The notes under the pieces were generated by a model that was not told the DNA's origin, ran no database searches, and worked only from the letters and a program-made list of their open reading frames with translations. Shown here one piece after another: positions 17,501 through 25,177 of a DNA stretch of 58,138 nt. A program made the translations under genes and the position numbers. Positions within the stretch are counted from its first letter, which is position 1, and each line of letters starts with the position of its first letter. Source of the DNA: Mycolicibacterium sphagni (GTDB lineage: Bacteria; Actinomycetota; Actinomycetes; Mycobacteriales; Mycobacteriaceae); the NCBI RefSeq assembly GCF_002250655.1, contig NZ_NOZR01000035.1, positions 1 through 58,138 on the forward strand, in the 5' to 3' direction.

Positions 17501-20500
17501 CTAACGCGGTTTCGCGAGCGGGAAGGGTAAGGTCTCGCGGATGCTGCGCCCGGTGATCAGCATGACGACCCGGTCCACGCCGACGCCCAGACCGCCGGTC
17601 GGCGGCATGGCGTACTCCATCGCCTGTAAGAAATCCTCGTCGAGTTCCATCGCCTCGGGGTCGCCACCCGCGGCCAGCAGGGACTGTTCCTGCAGCCGAC
17701 GGCGCTGCTCGACCGGATCGGTCAACTCGCTGTAGGCAGTGCCGAGCTCGACACCCCAGGCCACCAGGTCCCAGCGCTCCGCCACCCCCGGCTTACTGCG
17801 GTGCGGGCGGGTCAGCGGCGACACCGAGGTCGGGAAATCGGTGTAGAACGTCGGCGCCTCGGTGCTGTCTTCCACCAGCCGTTCGTACAGCTCCAATACC
17901 ACCGCGCCGGCGTCCCAGTGCGACAGGTAGGGAACGTGCGCCGCATGGCACAGCCGGCGCAGCGTGGTGAGGTCGGTTTTGGCGTCGATTTGTTCGCCCA
18001 ACGCCTCGGAGACCGCGTCGTGCACGGTCTTGACCGTCCAGGTGCCGGAGATGTCCACCGGCTCCAGCTGATCGGGAGCGCCGTCGCGGGGGCGCATCAC
18101 GACCGCGGAGCCGTTGGCGGCCACTGCCGCGTTCTGGATCAGCTCGCGGCACCCGTCGATCCACACCTCGTAGTCGGCGTGGGCCTGATAGGCCTCGAGC
18201 AGGGTGAACTCCGGATTGTGGCTGAAGTCGACGCCCTCGTTGCGAAATGCCCGGCCCAGCTCGAAGACTCGCTCAACACCACCGACGCACAACCGCTTGA
18301 GGTACAGCTCGGGGGCGATGCGCAGATAGAGGTCAAGGTCGTACGCGTTGATGTGGGTCTTGAACGGGCGGGCATTGGCGCCGCCGTGGATCTGCTGCAG
18401 GATCGGAGTTTCGACCTCCAGGAATCCCTTGGTGAACAACGTGTCCCGGATCGAATGCAGGATGCTGCTTCTGGCGCGGATGAGGTCGCGGGCCTCGGGG
18501 TTGATCGCGAGGTCGACATAGCGGGCCCGGACGCGGGCCTCCGGGTCCTGCAGTCCTTTCCACTTGTCTGGCAAGGGGCGCAGGCATTTTCCGAGCATGC
18601 GCCACTGCTGGACCAGCACCGAGCGGGTGCCGTTCTTGCTGTAGCCCATGTGGCCGGTCACCTCGACCAGGTCGCCGAGGTCGACGGTGGCGAAGTCCTC
18701 GGCGATGCCTTCGAGGGCGGACATGTCCAGCAACAACTGCACGTCACCGGACCAGTCTCGAAGGTGGGCGAACACCACGCCGCCGTAGTCGCGGGCGCGC
18801 AGGATCCGGCCGGCGACGCTCAGCGTGACGGCATCGTCGGCGGCCAGCGCCTGTGCCACCGTATGGGTGGGCGGCTGGCCCACCGGGTACGCGTCGATAC
18901 CCTTGTGCTGCAGGGCTTTCAGCTTGGCCATCCGAACCCGCACCTGGTCAGGCAGCCGCTGTCCGCGGTCGCCTTTCGTATCGGTCGGTTCGGCGGGATC
19001 CGGTGCACTGCCGTCGGCGTGCAGGCGCCCGGTAGCGGCCAGGTTTTCGGGGACAGCGGAGTAGTGGCCGGTGTGTTGCTTGCTGCGCCGGGTGAACGGC
19101 AACACCAGGAAGCCCTCGGCGATGACGGATGCGATGCCGACCCGGGGGATCAGGCGTGCGTCGTCGTAGCAGGCGTACCGCGGGACCCACTCCGGCTGGT
19201 ACTTCATGTTGGACCGGTACAGCGTTTCCAGCTGCCACCATTTCGAGAAGAACACCAGCAGCGCCCGCCACAGGCGGGCGATCGGTCCCGCACCCAACTG
19301 GGCACCTTGCTCGAAGGCCGCGCGGAACATCGCGAAGTTCAGCGAGACACGGCTGACCCCAATGTCTTCGGCGTTCTGCAGCAATTCGGAGACCATCAGC
19401 TCGATGGTTCCGTTCGGGGATTGCGGCGAACGGCGCATCAAGTCCAGCGATAACCCGCTGTTGCCCCACGGCACCAGCGAGAGCATCGCGACGACCTGAT
19501 CGTCGCCTTGTACAGCCTCGACCAGCAGGCAGTCACCGTCGGCGCTGTCGCCGAGCCGGCCCAAGGCCATCGAGAAGCCGCGCTCGGTCTCGGTGTCGCG
19601 CCAGGCGTCAGCACGCCTGATCACCGCGGCCATCTCGTCCTGCGAGAAGTCGCGGTGCCGCCGCATTCGTACCGTCAGCCCGGCCCGTCGCGCGCGGGTG
19701 ACCGCCTGGCGGACGGCGCGCATGTCCGGACCGGACAGGTGGAACTGGTCGGGGTACAGAATCGCCTCGTCGCCGAGCTGCAGCGCGTTGAGGCCTGCCT
19801 CGCGGTATGCCTGCGCACCGGTGGAGCTGGCGCCCATCACGCCGGGTGCCCAGCCGTAGTCCTGGCACAGCGACAGCCACGCGGAGATCGCCTGCTGCCA
19901 GGCCCGCGGATCGCCGATCGGGTCACCACTGGCCAGGCAGACGCCGACCTCGAGGCGGTAGGTCACCGCGGCGCGGGCGTTGGGGGCGAACACCACTGAT
20001 TTGTCGCGCCGGGTGGCGAAGTACCCCAGCGAGTCGTTCTTGCCGTAGGCCTGCAGCAGGCCGCGGATGGCGGACTCGTCTTCTCCGGTCAGCGCGTTCT
20101 CGGCGCGCTGGGACTGGAACAGCACCACCGCGGCCACCATCAACGCCACCGCGCCGAACAGACCGAGCAGGGCGTTCACGAACGTGTGCGGGTGCCCGGT
20201 GAAGGATTCGGCGCCGGCACCGGCGAAAGCGCTGACCCGGTTCAGGGCATACCAGAAGCGATCTTCGCGCGCGAGCGTGCCAGGGAAGAATTCGAGCAGG
20301 CTCCAGCCGATCAGCGTGCCTGCGGTCAATCCGGCCACCAGTGCGGCGGCGGCCTTGAGCAGGGCACCGCGACGGACCCTGGCCCAGAACTCCTTGTAGG
20401 CCAGCACCAGCGCGCCGGCCGCGGCCACATGGAACACCAGGCCGATCACTTCGCCGGCGTCCACGGCGGCCGTCTCGTCGCCGGTCACCAGGTCGGCGAT

Positions 20501-20791
20501 GTTCCAGACCGAGGCGGCCACCATGTAGAAGACGAGGATCCACCAGGCGACGCGCTTGCGAGCTGCGAGCGCGGCAGCCAGGAGCGCCAGAACGAACGCC
20601 CAGGCGAAGCTGGTGTCGGGGAAGTTGAAGAGGTAGCTGTTGATGAACTCCCGGGGGATCCGGATGATGTGCCGGACGATGGTGGACACGCTCGACAGCA
20701 GCGACAGCGTCGCGATGATGCCGATGATCCAGCCAGCTGCTGCGGGCACCCAGCGGAACCGTGACGTTGGCCGACGCGTAGTGACGGTCAT
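17501..20791 (-). CDS. lysX: Bifunctional lysylphosphatidylglycerol synthase/lysyl-tRNA synthetase
   Basis: 1096 residues. The N-terminal half is MprF-like: about six membrane segments in the first 220 residues, then a soluble transferase domain (about 240-560) that moves lysine from Lys-tRNA to phosphatidylglycerol. The C-terminal half is a class II lysyl-tRNA synthetase: OB fold (LSVAGRILRARDYGGVVFAH), motif 2 region FELGRAFRNEG, and motif 3 GLGVGVDRVVMLITGR. Lysyl-PG reduces negative surface charge and is linked to cationic peptide resistance and virulence in M. tuberculosis. It follows the DUF1844 gene by 45 bases on the same strand. Its length is near that of the tuberculosis protein. 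Confidence 0.96.
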   Translation of the reverse strand: MTVTTRRPTSRFRWVPAAAGWIIGIIATLSLLSSVSTIVRHIIRIPREFINSYLFNFPDTSFAWAFVLALLAAALAARKRVAWWILVFYMVAASVWNIADLVTGDETAAVDAGEVIGLVFHVAAAGALVLAYKEFWARVRRGALLKAAAALVAGLTAGTLIGWSLLEFFPGTLAREDRFWYALNRVSAFAGAGAESFTGHPHTFVNALLGLFGAVALMVAAVVLFQSQRAENALTGEDESAIRGLLQAYGKNDSLGYFATRRDKSVVFAPNARAAVTYRLEVGVCLASGDPIGDPRAWQQAISAWLSLCQDYGWAPGVMGASSTGAQAYREAGLNALQLGDEAILYPDQFHLSGPDMRAVRQAVTRARRAGLTVRMRRHRDFSQDEMAAVIRRADAWRDTETERGFSMALGRLGDSADGDCLLVEAVQGDDQVVAMLSLVPWGNSGLSLDLMRRSPQSPNGTIELMVSELLQNAEDIGVSRVSLNFAMFRAAFEQGAQLGAGPIARLWRALLVFFSKWWQLETLYRSNMKYQPEWVPRYACYDDARLIPRVGIASVIAEGFLVLPFTRRSKQHTGHYSAVPENLAATGRLHADGSAPDPAEPTDTKGDRGQRLPDQVRVRMAKLKALQHKGIDAYPVGQPPTHTVAQALAADDAVTLSVAGRILRARDYGGVVFAHLRDWSGDVQLLLDMSALEGIAEDFATVDLGDLVEVTGHMGYSKNGTRSVLVQQWRMLGKCLRPLPDKWKGLQDPEARVRARYVDLAINPEARDLIRARSSILHSIRDTLFTKGFLEVETPILQQIHGGANARPFKTHINAYDLDLYLRIAPELYLKRLCVGGVERVFELGRAFRNEGVDFSHNPEFTLLEAYQAHADYEVWIDGCRELIQNAAVAANGSAVVMRPRDGAPDQLEPVDISGTWTVKTVHDAVSEALGEQIDAKTDLTTLRRLCHAAHVPYLSHWDAGAVVLELYERLVEDSTEAPTFYTDFPTSVSPLTRPHRSKPGVAERWDLVAWGVELGTAYSELTDPVEQRRRLQEQSLLAAGGDPEAMELDEDFLQAMEYAMPPTGGLGVGVDRVVMLITGRSIRETLPFPLAKPR

Positions 20792-20836
20792 AGGCCGCGA
20801 GGATATTCCTTCGATATGCGAATTGTCTGTGGTGCG

Positions 20837-21199
20837 CTACCAAACAGGGCCGGTGTATTTTTCGCCCGGCCCGCTGCCGGGTTCGTCGGGGGCGGCGCTG
20901 GCTTCCCGGAAGGCCAACTGCAGACTCTTCAATCCGTCGCGGACCGGGCCGGCATGCGGGCCGAGATATTCGACCGAGGCGGTCACCAATCCAGCCAGCG
21001 CGGTGATCAGTCGGCGGGCCTCGTCGAGGTCGCGGTGTTCGCTGGTGTCCGGGTCGGGGGAGGACAGCCCGATTTTCTCGGCGGCGGCGCTCATCAGCAT
21101 GACCGCGGCACGGGTGATCACCTCGACGGCGGGAATGTCCGCCAGGTCGCGGGCGCGCGGGTCACTCGTGGCAGATGGCTGTGCATGTGGATCCGTCAT
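20837..21199 (-). CDS. DUF1844 family protein
   Basis: A 120-residue protein with the DUF1844 core DIPAVEVITRAAVMLMSAAAEKIGL, a helical region ending LAGLVTASVEYLGPHAGPVRDGL, and a disordered tail. Function unknown; the family is widely found beside infC in actinobacteria. The ATG at 21199 was chosen because the conserved core lies just downstream and the long upstream extension of the frame is antisense to infC. It probably shares a transcript with lysX downstream, and its promoter region is back to back with that of infC. Confidence 0.88.
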   Translation of the reverse strand: MTDPHAQPSATSDPRARDLADIPAVEVITRAAVMLMSAAAEKIGLSSPDPDTSEHRDLDEARRLITALAGLVTASVEYLGPHAGPVRDGLKSLQLAFREASAAPDEPGSGPGEKYTGPVW

Positions 21200-21202
21200 G
21201 CC

Positions 21203-21211
21203 TGCTAGACT
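21203..21211 (+). promoter_or_regulatory. Extended -10 promoter of the infC operon
   Basis: TGCTAGACT combines an extended -10 TG with TAGACT, a -10 typical of strong mycobacterial promoters. The -35 region is poor, as is common with extended -10 promoters. It predicts a leader of about 280 bases before infC. Confidence 0.6.
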
Positions 21212-21309
21212 GGCACGCACGACCGTCCCGGCGTACGCCAGGGACAGCAAGTGGAGTCCCACTCCCACCGCTCGCCACGGAGATTTCCGCAGGTGTAGCG
21301 GTCCGGTCA

Positions 21310-21397
21310 CGGATACCGACACGGTATCCGTTCTGCGGTTTCGCAGACGGCGACAGCCGTGATCGGTCGGCATCGGGCCCTGCTTTATGCAGGGCCC
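21310..21397 (+). promoter_or_regulatory. Structured leader of infC with three hairpins
   Basis: Three hairpins follow one another: CGGATACCG/CGGTATCCG (21310-21318 and 21322-21330, perfect 9 bp), TCTGCG/CGCAGA (21332-21337 and 21342-21347), and GGGCCCTGC/GCAGGGCCC (21375-21383 and 21389-21397, perfect 9 bp) followed by TTCTGTT. The last resembles an attenuator, about 100 bases before infC. Ribosomal-protein control (L20 in other bacteria) is a plausible but unproven role. Confidence 0.65.
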
Positions 21398-21499
21398 TTC
21401 TGTTCGATTGAGCAGAGTGCTGATGGCCTTGGCTCCCCTGTTGCTCCCGGTGGCTGACACCGCGATGGTCCGCAGAGGAAAACGAACCAGGGAGGCCCC

Positions 21500-22102
21500 A
21501 TCAGCACTGAGACCCGCGTCAACGAGCGCATCCGCGTACCTGAAGTCCGTTTGATCGGACCAGGCGGGGAGCAGGTAGGCATCGTGCGCATCGAAGACGC
21601 CCTCCGCGTTGCCGCGGATGCCGATCTCGATCTTGTCGAAGTAGCCCCGAATGCCAGGCCTCCGGTCTGCAAAATCATGGACTACGGCAAGTTCAAGTAC
21701 GAGACGGCTCTGAAGGAGCGCGAGTCTCGCAAGAACCAGCAACAGACCGTCGTCAAGGAGCAGAAGCTCCGGCCCAAGATCGACGACCACGACTACCAGA
21801 CCAAAAAGGGTCACGTCATCCGCTTCCTGGAGGCGGGTTCGAAGGTCAAGGTCACGATCATGTTCCGCGGCCGCGAGCAGTCCCGGCCCGAACTCGGGTA
21901 CCGACTCCTGCAGCGGCTGGGCGCCGACGTCGCCGACTACGGCTTCGTTGAGACGTCCGCCAAGCAGGACGGCCGCAACATGACGATGGTGCTGGCCCCG
22001 CACCGCGGCGCGAAGACTCGCGCCAAGGCGGCGCATGACGCCGACGTCCCCGCGGGACGCCCGGCCGAGCCGCAGCCCACCGAAACACCCGAGACCACGT
22101 AA
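21500..22102 (+). CDS. infC: Translation initiation factor IF-3 (ATC start)
   Basis: IF-3, 200 residues, binds the 30S subunit, checks the start codon and initiator tRNA, and prevents early subunit joining. Both domains are present: N-domain ETRVNERIRVPEVRLIGPGG, and after the linker KIMDYGKFKYE the C-domain with FRGREQSRPELG. The conserved N-terminus begins before the first ATG, GTG or TTG (TTG at 21551), and an in-frame stop lies at 21455. The start must be ATC at 21500, preceded by GGAGG at 21491-21495. A rare start codon is the known basis of IF-3 autoregulation in other bacteria. First gene of infC-rpmI-rplT-tsnR. Confidence 0.95.
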   Translation: MSTETRVNERIRVPEVRLIGPGGEQVGIVRIEDALRVAADADLDLVEVAPNARPPVCKIMDYGKFKYETALKERESRKNQQQTVVKEQKLRPKIDDHDYQTKKGHVIRFLEAGSKVKVTIMFRGREQSRPELGYRLLQRLGADVADYGFVETSAKQDGRNMTMVLAPHRGAKTRAKAAHDADVPAGRPAEPQPTETPETT

Positions 22103-22115
22103 GAACTGAGGACCA

Positions 22116-22310
22116 ATGCCCAAGGCCAAGACTCACAGCGGCGCTTCCAAGCGATTCCGCAAAACCGGCACCGGGAAGATCGTTCGGCAGAAGGCGAACC
22201 GTCGCCACCTGCTCGAGCACAAGGCCACCAAGCGGACCCGCCGCCTGGACGGACGCACCGTGGTGTCGGCTAACGACACCAAGCGCGTCAACGCGATGCT
22301 GAACGGCTAA
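22116..22310 (+). CDS. rpmI: 50S ribosomal protein L35
   Basis: 64 residues with the family start MPKAKTHSGASKRFRKTGTG and a strongly basic composition; full length. It lies 13 bases after infC and 48 before rplT in the standard infC-rpmI-rplT order. GAGGA precedes the ATG. L35 is a small protein of the large ribosomal subunit. Confidence 0.97.
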   Translation: MPKAKTHSGASKRFRKTGTGKIVRQKANRRHLLEHKATKRTRRLDGRTVVSANDTKRVNAMLNG

Positions 22311-22358
22311 GCGCCGTAACCCGTTAACTTTTGACCGAACGAGAATAGGAAGACCGCA

Positions 22359-22748
22359 ATGGCACGCGTGAAGCGCGCACTCAATGCCCAGAAGAAGCGG
22401 CGCACAGTACTAAAGGCGTCCAAGGGCTACCGCGGCCAGCGCTCGCGGCTTTACCGCAAAGCCAAAGAGCAGCAGCTGCATTCGCTCACCTACGCCTACC
22501 GGGACCGTCGGGCCCGCAAGGGTGAGTTCCGCAAGCTGTGGATCTCCCGCATCAACGCGGCAGCCCGCGCCAACGACATCACCTACAACCGGTTGATCCA
22601 GGGTCTCAAGGCCGCTGGCATCGAGGTCGACCGCAAGAACCTCGCCGAGATCGCCGTCAGCGATCCGGCCGCGTTCACCGCGCTGGTCGAGGCCGCCAAG
22701 GCCGCACTGCCGGAGGATGTCAACGCACCTTCCGGTGAAGCCGCCTGA
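22359..22748 (+). CDS. rplT: 50S ribosomal protein L20
   Basis: 129 residues: basic N-terminal extension MARVKRALNAQKKRRTVLKA and globular C-terminal domain with SRINAAARANDITYNRLI. L20 is needed for early assembly of the large subunit by binding 23S rRNA, and in other bacteria it represses its own operon by binding the leader RNA. Its stop codon TGA overlaps a CTG that probably starts tsnR. Confidence 0.97.
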   Translation: MARVKRALNAQKKRRTVLKASKGYRGQRSRLYRKAKEQQLHSLTYAYRDRRARKGEFRKLWISRINAAARANDITYNRLIQGLKAAGIEVDRKNLAEIAVSDPAAFTALVEAAKAALPEDVNAPSGEAA

Positions 22749-23524
22749 TAACGGCACTCACTGAACGATCCGCCCGGGTGGTGGCTGCAGTTAAACTGCA
22801 GCGCCACACCGGGCGTCGTCGTGCTGGGCGCTTTTTGGCCGAAGGGCCGAATCTGGTTGAGGCAGCGGCTCGTCGCGGACTTGTGGTGGAGGTGTTCGCC
22901 ACCGCGGCAGCTGCGGAGCGCCACGCCGAGTTGCTGGGCGGCCTGACGGTCCATGAGGTGACCGAGCGGGCAGCCAAGGCGCTGTCGGAAACGGTGACGC
23001 CGTCGGGGCTGGTGGCAGTGTGCACGACGCCGGACGGCGATCTTTCCGACGTGCTGGCCGGACGGCCGCGGCTGGTGGTAGTCGCCGTCGATCTGTCGGA
23101 GCCCGGGAACGCCGGCACGCTGATCCGGCTGGCCGATGCGATGGGCGCAGCCGCGGTGGTTTTCGCCGGCCACAGCGTGGATCCGTACAACGGCAAGTGT
23201 CTGCGCTCGTCGGCGGGCAGCATCTTCGCGGTGCCGGTGATGGTCGCTGCGGATACCGACGACGTCGTGTCGGGCCTGCGTGAGGCGGGTCTACAGGTGC
23301 TGGCGACGACGCTGGACGGCGAGGTGAGCCTGGACGACGCCGAGTTGGGCGGCCCTACGGCCTGGGTGTTCGGTGGGGAAGCGCAGGGGTTGTCCGCCCA
23401 GACTGCGGCGCTGGCCGATCGCCGGGTGACGATCCCCATGGCGGGTGGTGCGGAGAGCCTGAATGTGGCTGCCGCCGCCGCTATTTGCTTGTATCAGAGC
23501 GCGCGGGCACACCGGAGGCGCTAA
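22745..23524 (+). CDS. tsnR: SpoU-family RNA 2'-O-methyltransferase
   Basis: A TrmH/SpoU (SPOUT) methyltransferase: N-terminal RNA-binding part with RRRAGRFLAEGPNLVEAA and the knotted SAM-binding domain with the motifs NAGTLIRLADAMGA, VFGGEAQGL and IPMAGGAESLNVAAA. It should 2'-O-methylate a ribose in rRNA or tRNA; the target is unknown. The frame translates LTERSARVVAAVKL, a conserved start region, upstream of the first GTG (22778). The probable start is therefore CTG at 22745, overlapping the rplT stop as CTGA and giving 259 residues; from 22778 it would be 248. Confidence 0.88.
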   Translation: MITALTERSARVVAAVKLQRHTGRRRAGRFLAEGPNLVEAAARRGLVVEVFATAAAAERHAELLGGLTVHEVTERAAKALSETVTPSGLVAVCTTPDGDLSDVLAGRPRLVVVAVDLSEPGNAGTLIRLADAMGAAAVVFAGHSVDPYNGKCLRSSAGSIFAVPVMVAADTDDVVSGLREAGLQVLATTLDGEVSLDDAELGGPTAWVFGGEAQGLSAQTAALADRRVTIPMAGGAESLNVAAAAAICLYQSARAHRRR

Positions 23525-23554
23525 TCTCGCGCTGCACCGACGAAGCGGGAGACC

Positions 23555-25156
23555 ATGACCGAATACGACTACATCGTCGCAGGCGCCGGTTCGGCCGGAT
23601 GCGTACTGGCGAATCGGCTCTCAGAAGACCCGCGCATCACGGTGCTTCTGGTTGAAGCAGGCGGCCCGGATCGCAATCCGATGATCCACGTTCCCAAGGG
23701 TTCGGCGGTTCTCCTGGAAAACGAGAAGTACGTGTGGCGCTACGCCACAACGCCCTTCGGCCCCAACAACAAGTCGGAGTTCTGGACCCGCGGCAAGCTT
23801 CTCGGCGGGTCGAGCTCGGTCAACGGCATGGTTTACAACCGTGGCCAGCAAGCCGATTATGACGAACTGGAGCGGCGCGGCAACAAGGGCTGGAACTGGG
23901 ACGAGATCCTGCCGATCTTCAAGGGTTTCGAGGACAACCAGTTTGGCGCATCCCCGACGCGCGGAGTCGGCGGGCCGCTGCACATTTCGGTCGCCGACGA
24001 GCTCGACCCGCTGTGCGACGAGATCGTTGCGGCCGGGGCCGCCAGCGGGTTGCGTGCGGTGGAAGACATCAACGAGTCCGATGACGAGCGGATCGGCTAC
24101 AGCCCCGCCACCATCAAGAGCGGGCGCCGCGTCAGCGCCGCTGATGCGTTTCTCAAGCCGGTGCGACGCCGGAACAACCTGACCGTGGTGACGGGCACCA
24201 CCGTCGATCGCATCGTCATCGAGAACGGGCGCGCCGTCGGGGTGGAGGTTCGTACCGGAAGCGGTGTGGAGCAACTGCGGGCTCGGCGGGAAGTCATCGT
24301 GTCGCTGGGCAGCATGGGCAGCCCGAAGTTGTTGCAGCTCTCCGGGATCGGGCCTCGCGAGGTGTTGGCCGCCGCAGGAGTGCCGGTGCTGTTGGAGCGA
24401 GAGAACGTCGGCCGGCGGATGCGCGAGCACCGCTGCATTGTCGTGCGTTTCCGGCTCAACGCCGACCTCGGGTACAACCGAAAGCTGTCGAGCCCTGTCG
24501 GGCAGGCCGCCACAGCCGCCCGCTACTTGCTCACCCGGAAGGGCCTGATGGCGACGCCGACTTTCGACGTGCTGGCGTTCGTCAAGACCTCGCCCGATCT
24601 CCCGCGGGTAGACGGGCAGCTGCTGCTCGGGCCGTTCACAATCCCGGCCTACAACGAGGGCGAACCAATGACCATCGAACGCCAGCCGGGGCTCTCGGTG
24701 CTGGGGTTCGTGCTTCGGCCGACATCCGAAGGCAGCGTGGAGATCACATCGAAGGATCCCGACGCCGCTCTCCGGTTGGAGCCGAACTACCTGACCAGTG
24801 ATTACGACCGGGAGACCAGCGCCGCCCTGGTCCGCAGAACGCGGGAGATCTTCGCCCAGTCGCCGATCGCCGACCGCATCAGCCACGAGATGTACCCGGG
24901 GCCTGATGTGCGCGGCGACGACGAGCTGGCCGATGCTGCGCTCGACGGGGGCTACAGCGGCTATCACGCGATCGGCAGCTGCGCGATGGGGCCCAGCGAC
25001 GACGACATCGTCGATGATCAGCTGCGGGTGCGGGGGATCGACGGCTTGCGCGTCGTGGACTGCTCGGCCATGCCCACGATGCTGGCCGGCAATCTCAACG
25101 GGCCGGTCATGGCGATGGCCTGGCGTGCCGCCGATCTGATCCTGCACGCCGATTAG
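23555..25156 (+). CDS. GMC-family FAD oxidoreductase (choline dehydrogenase-like)
   Basis: 533 residues with the GMC layout: FAD-binding DYIVAGAGSAGCVLANRLSED at 5-25, flavin-contacting LLGGSSSVNGMVYNRG, a second GMC signature in GSMGSPKLLQLSGIGP, and the C-terminal active-site pair with His in GYHAIGSCAMG and Asn in LNGPVMAMAWRAADLI. Such enzymes oxidise primary alcohols to aldehydes, passing electrons to O2, quinone or other acceptors. The next three genes encode an aldehyde-oxidising molybdoenzyme, so a joint alcohol-to-acid route is inferred. Substrate unknown. There is no signal peptide, so it is cytoplasmic. Confidence 0.93.
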   Translation: MTEYDYIVAGAGSAGCVLANRLSEDPRITVLLVEAGGPDRNPMIHVPKGSAVLLENEKYVWRYATTPFGPNNKSEFWTRGKLLGGSSSVNGMVYNRGQQADYDELERRGNKGWNWDEILPIFKGFEDNQFGASPTRGVGGPLHISVADELDPLCDEIVAAGAASGLRAVEDINESDDERIGYSPATIKSGRRVSAADAFLKPVRRRNNLTVVTGTTVDRIVIENGRAVGVEVRTGSGVEQLRARREVIVSLGSMGSPKLLQLSGIGPREVLAAAGVPVLLERENVGRRMREHRCIVVRFRLNADLGYNRKLSSPVGQAATAARYLLTRKGLMATPTFDVLAFVKTSPDLPRVDGQLLLGPFTIPAYNEGEPMTIERQPGLSVLGFVLRPTSEGSVEITSKDPDAALRLEPNYLTSDYDRETSAALVRRTREIFAQSPIADRISHEMYPGPDVRGDDELADAALDGGYSGYHAIGSCAMGPSDDDIVDDQLRVRGIDGLRVVDCSAMPTMLAGNLNGPVMAMAWRAADLILHAD

Positions 25157-25177
25157 CCGGCCGACGCCCGCTCCGCC

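Noticed and set aside
20837..22129. 430-codon minus-strand frame covering infC
   Set aside because: Only its last 120 codons (20837-21199) show a conserved protein (DUF1844); the rest is antisense to infC and its leader.
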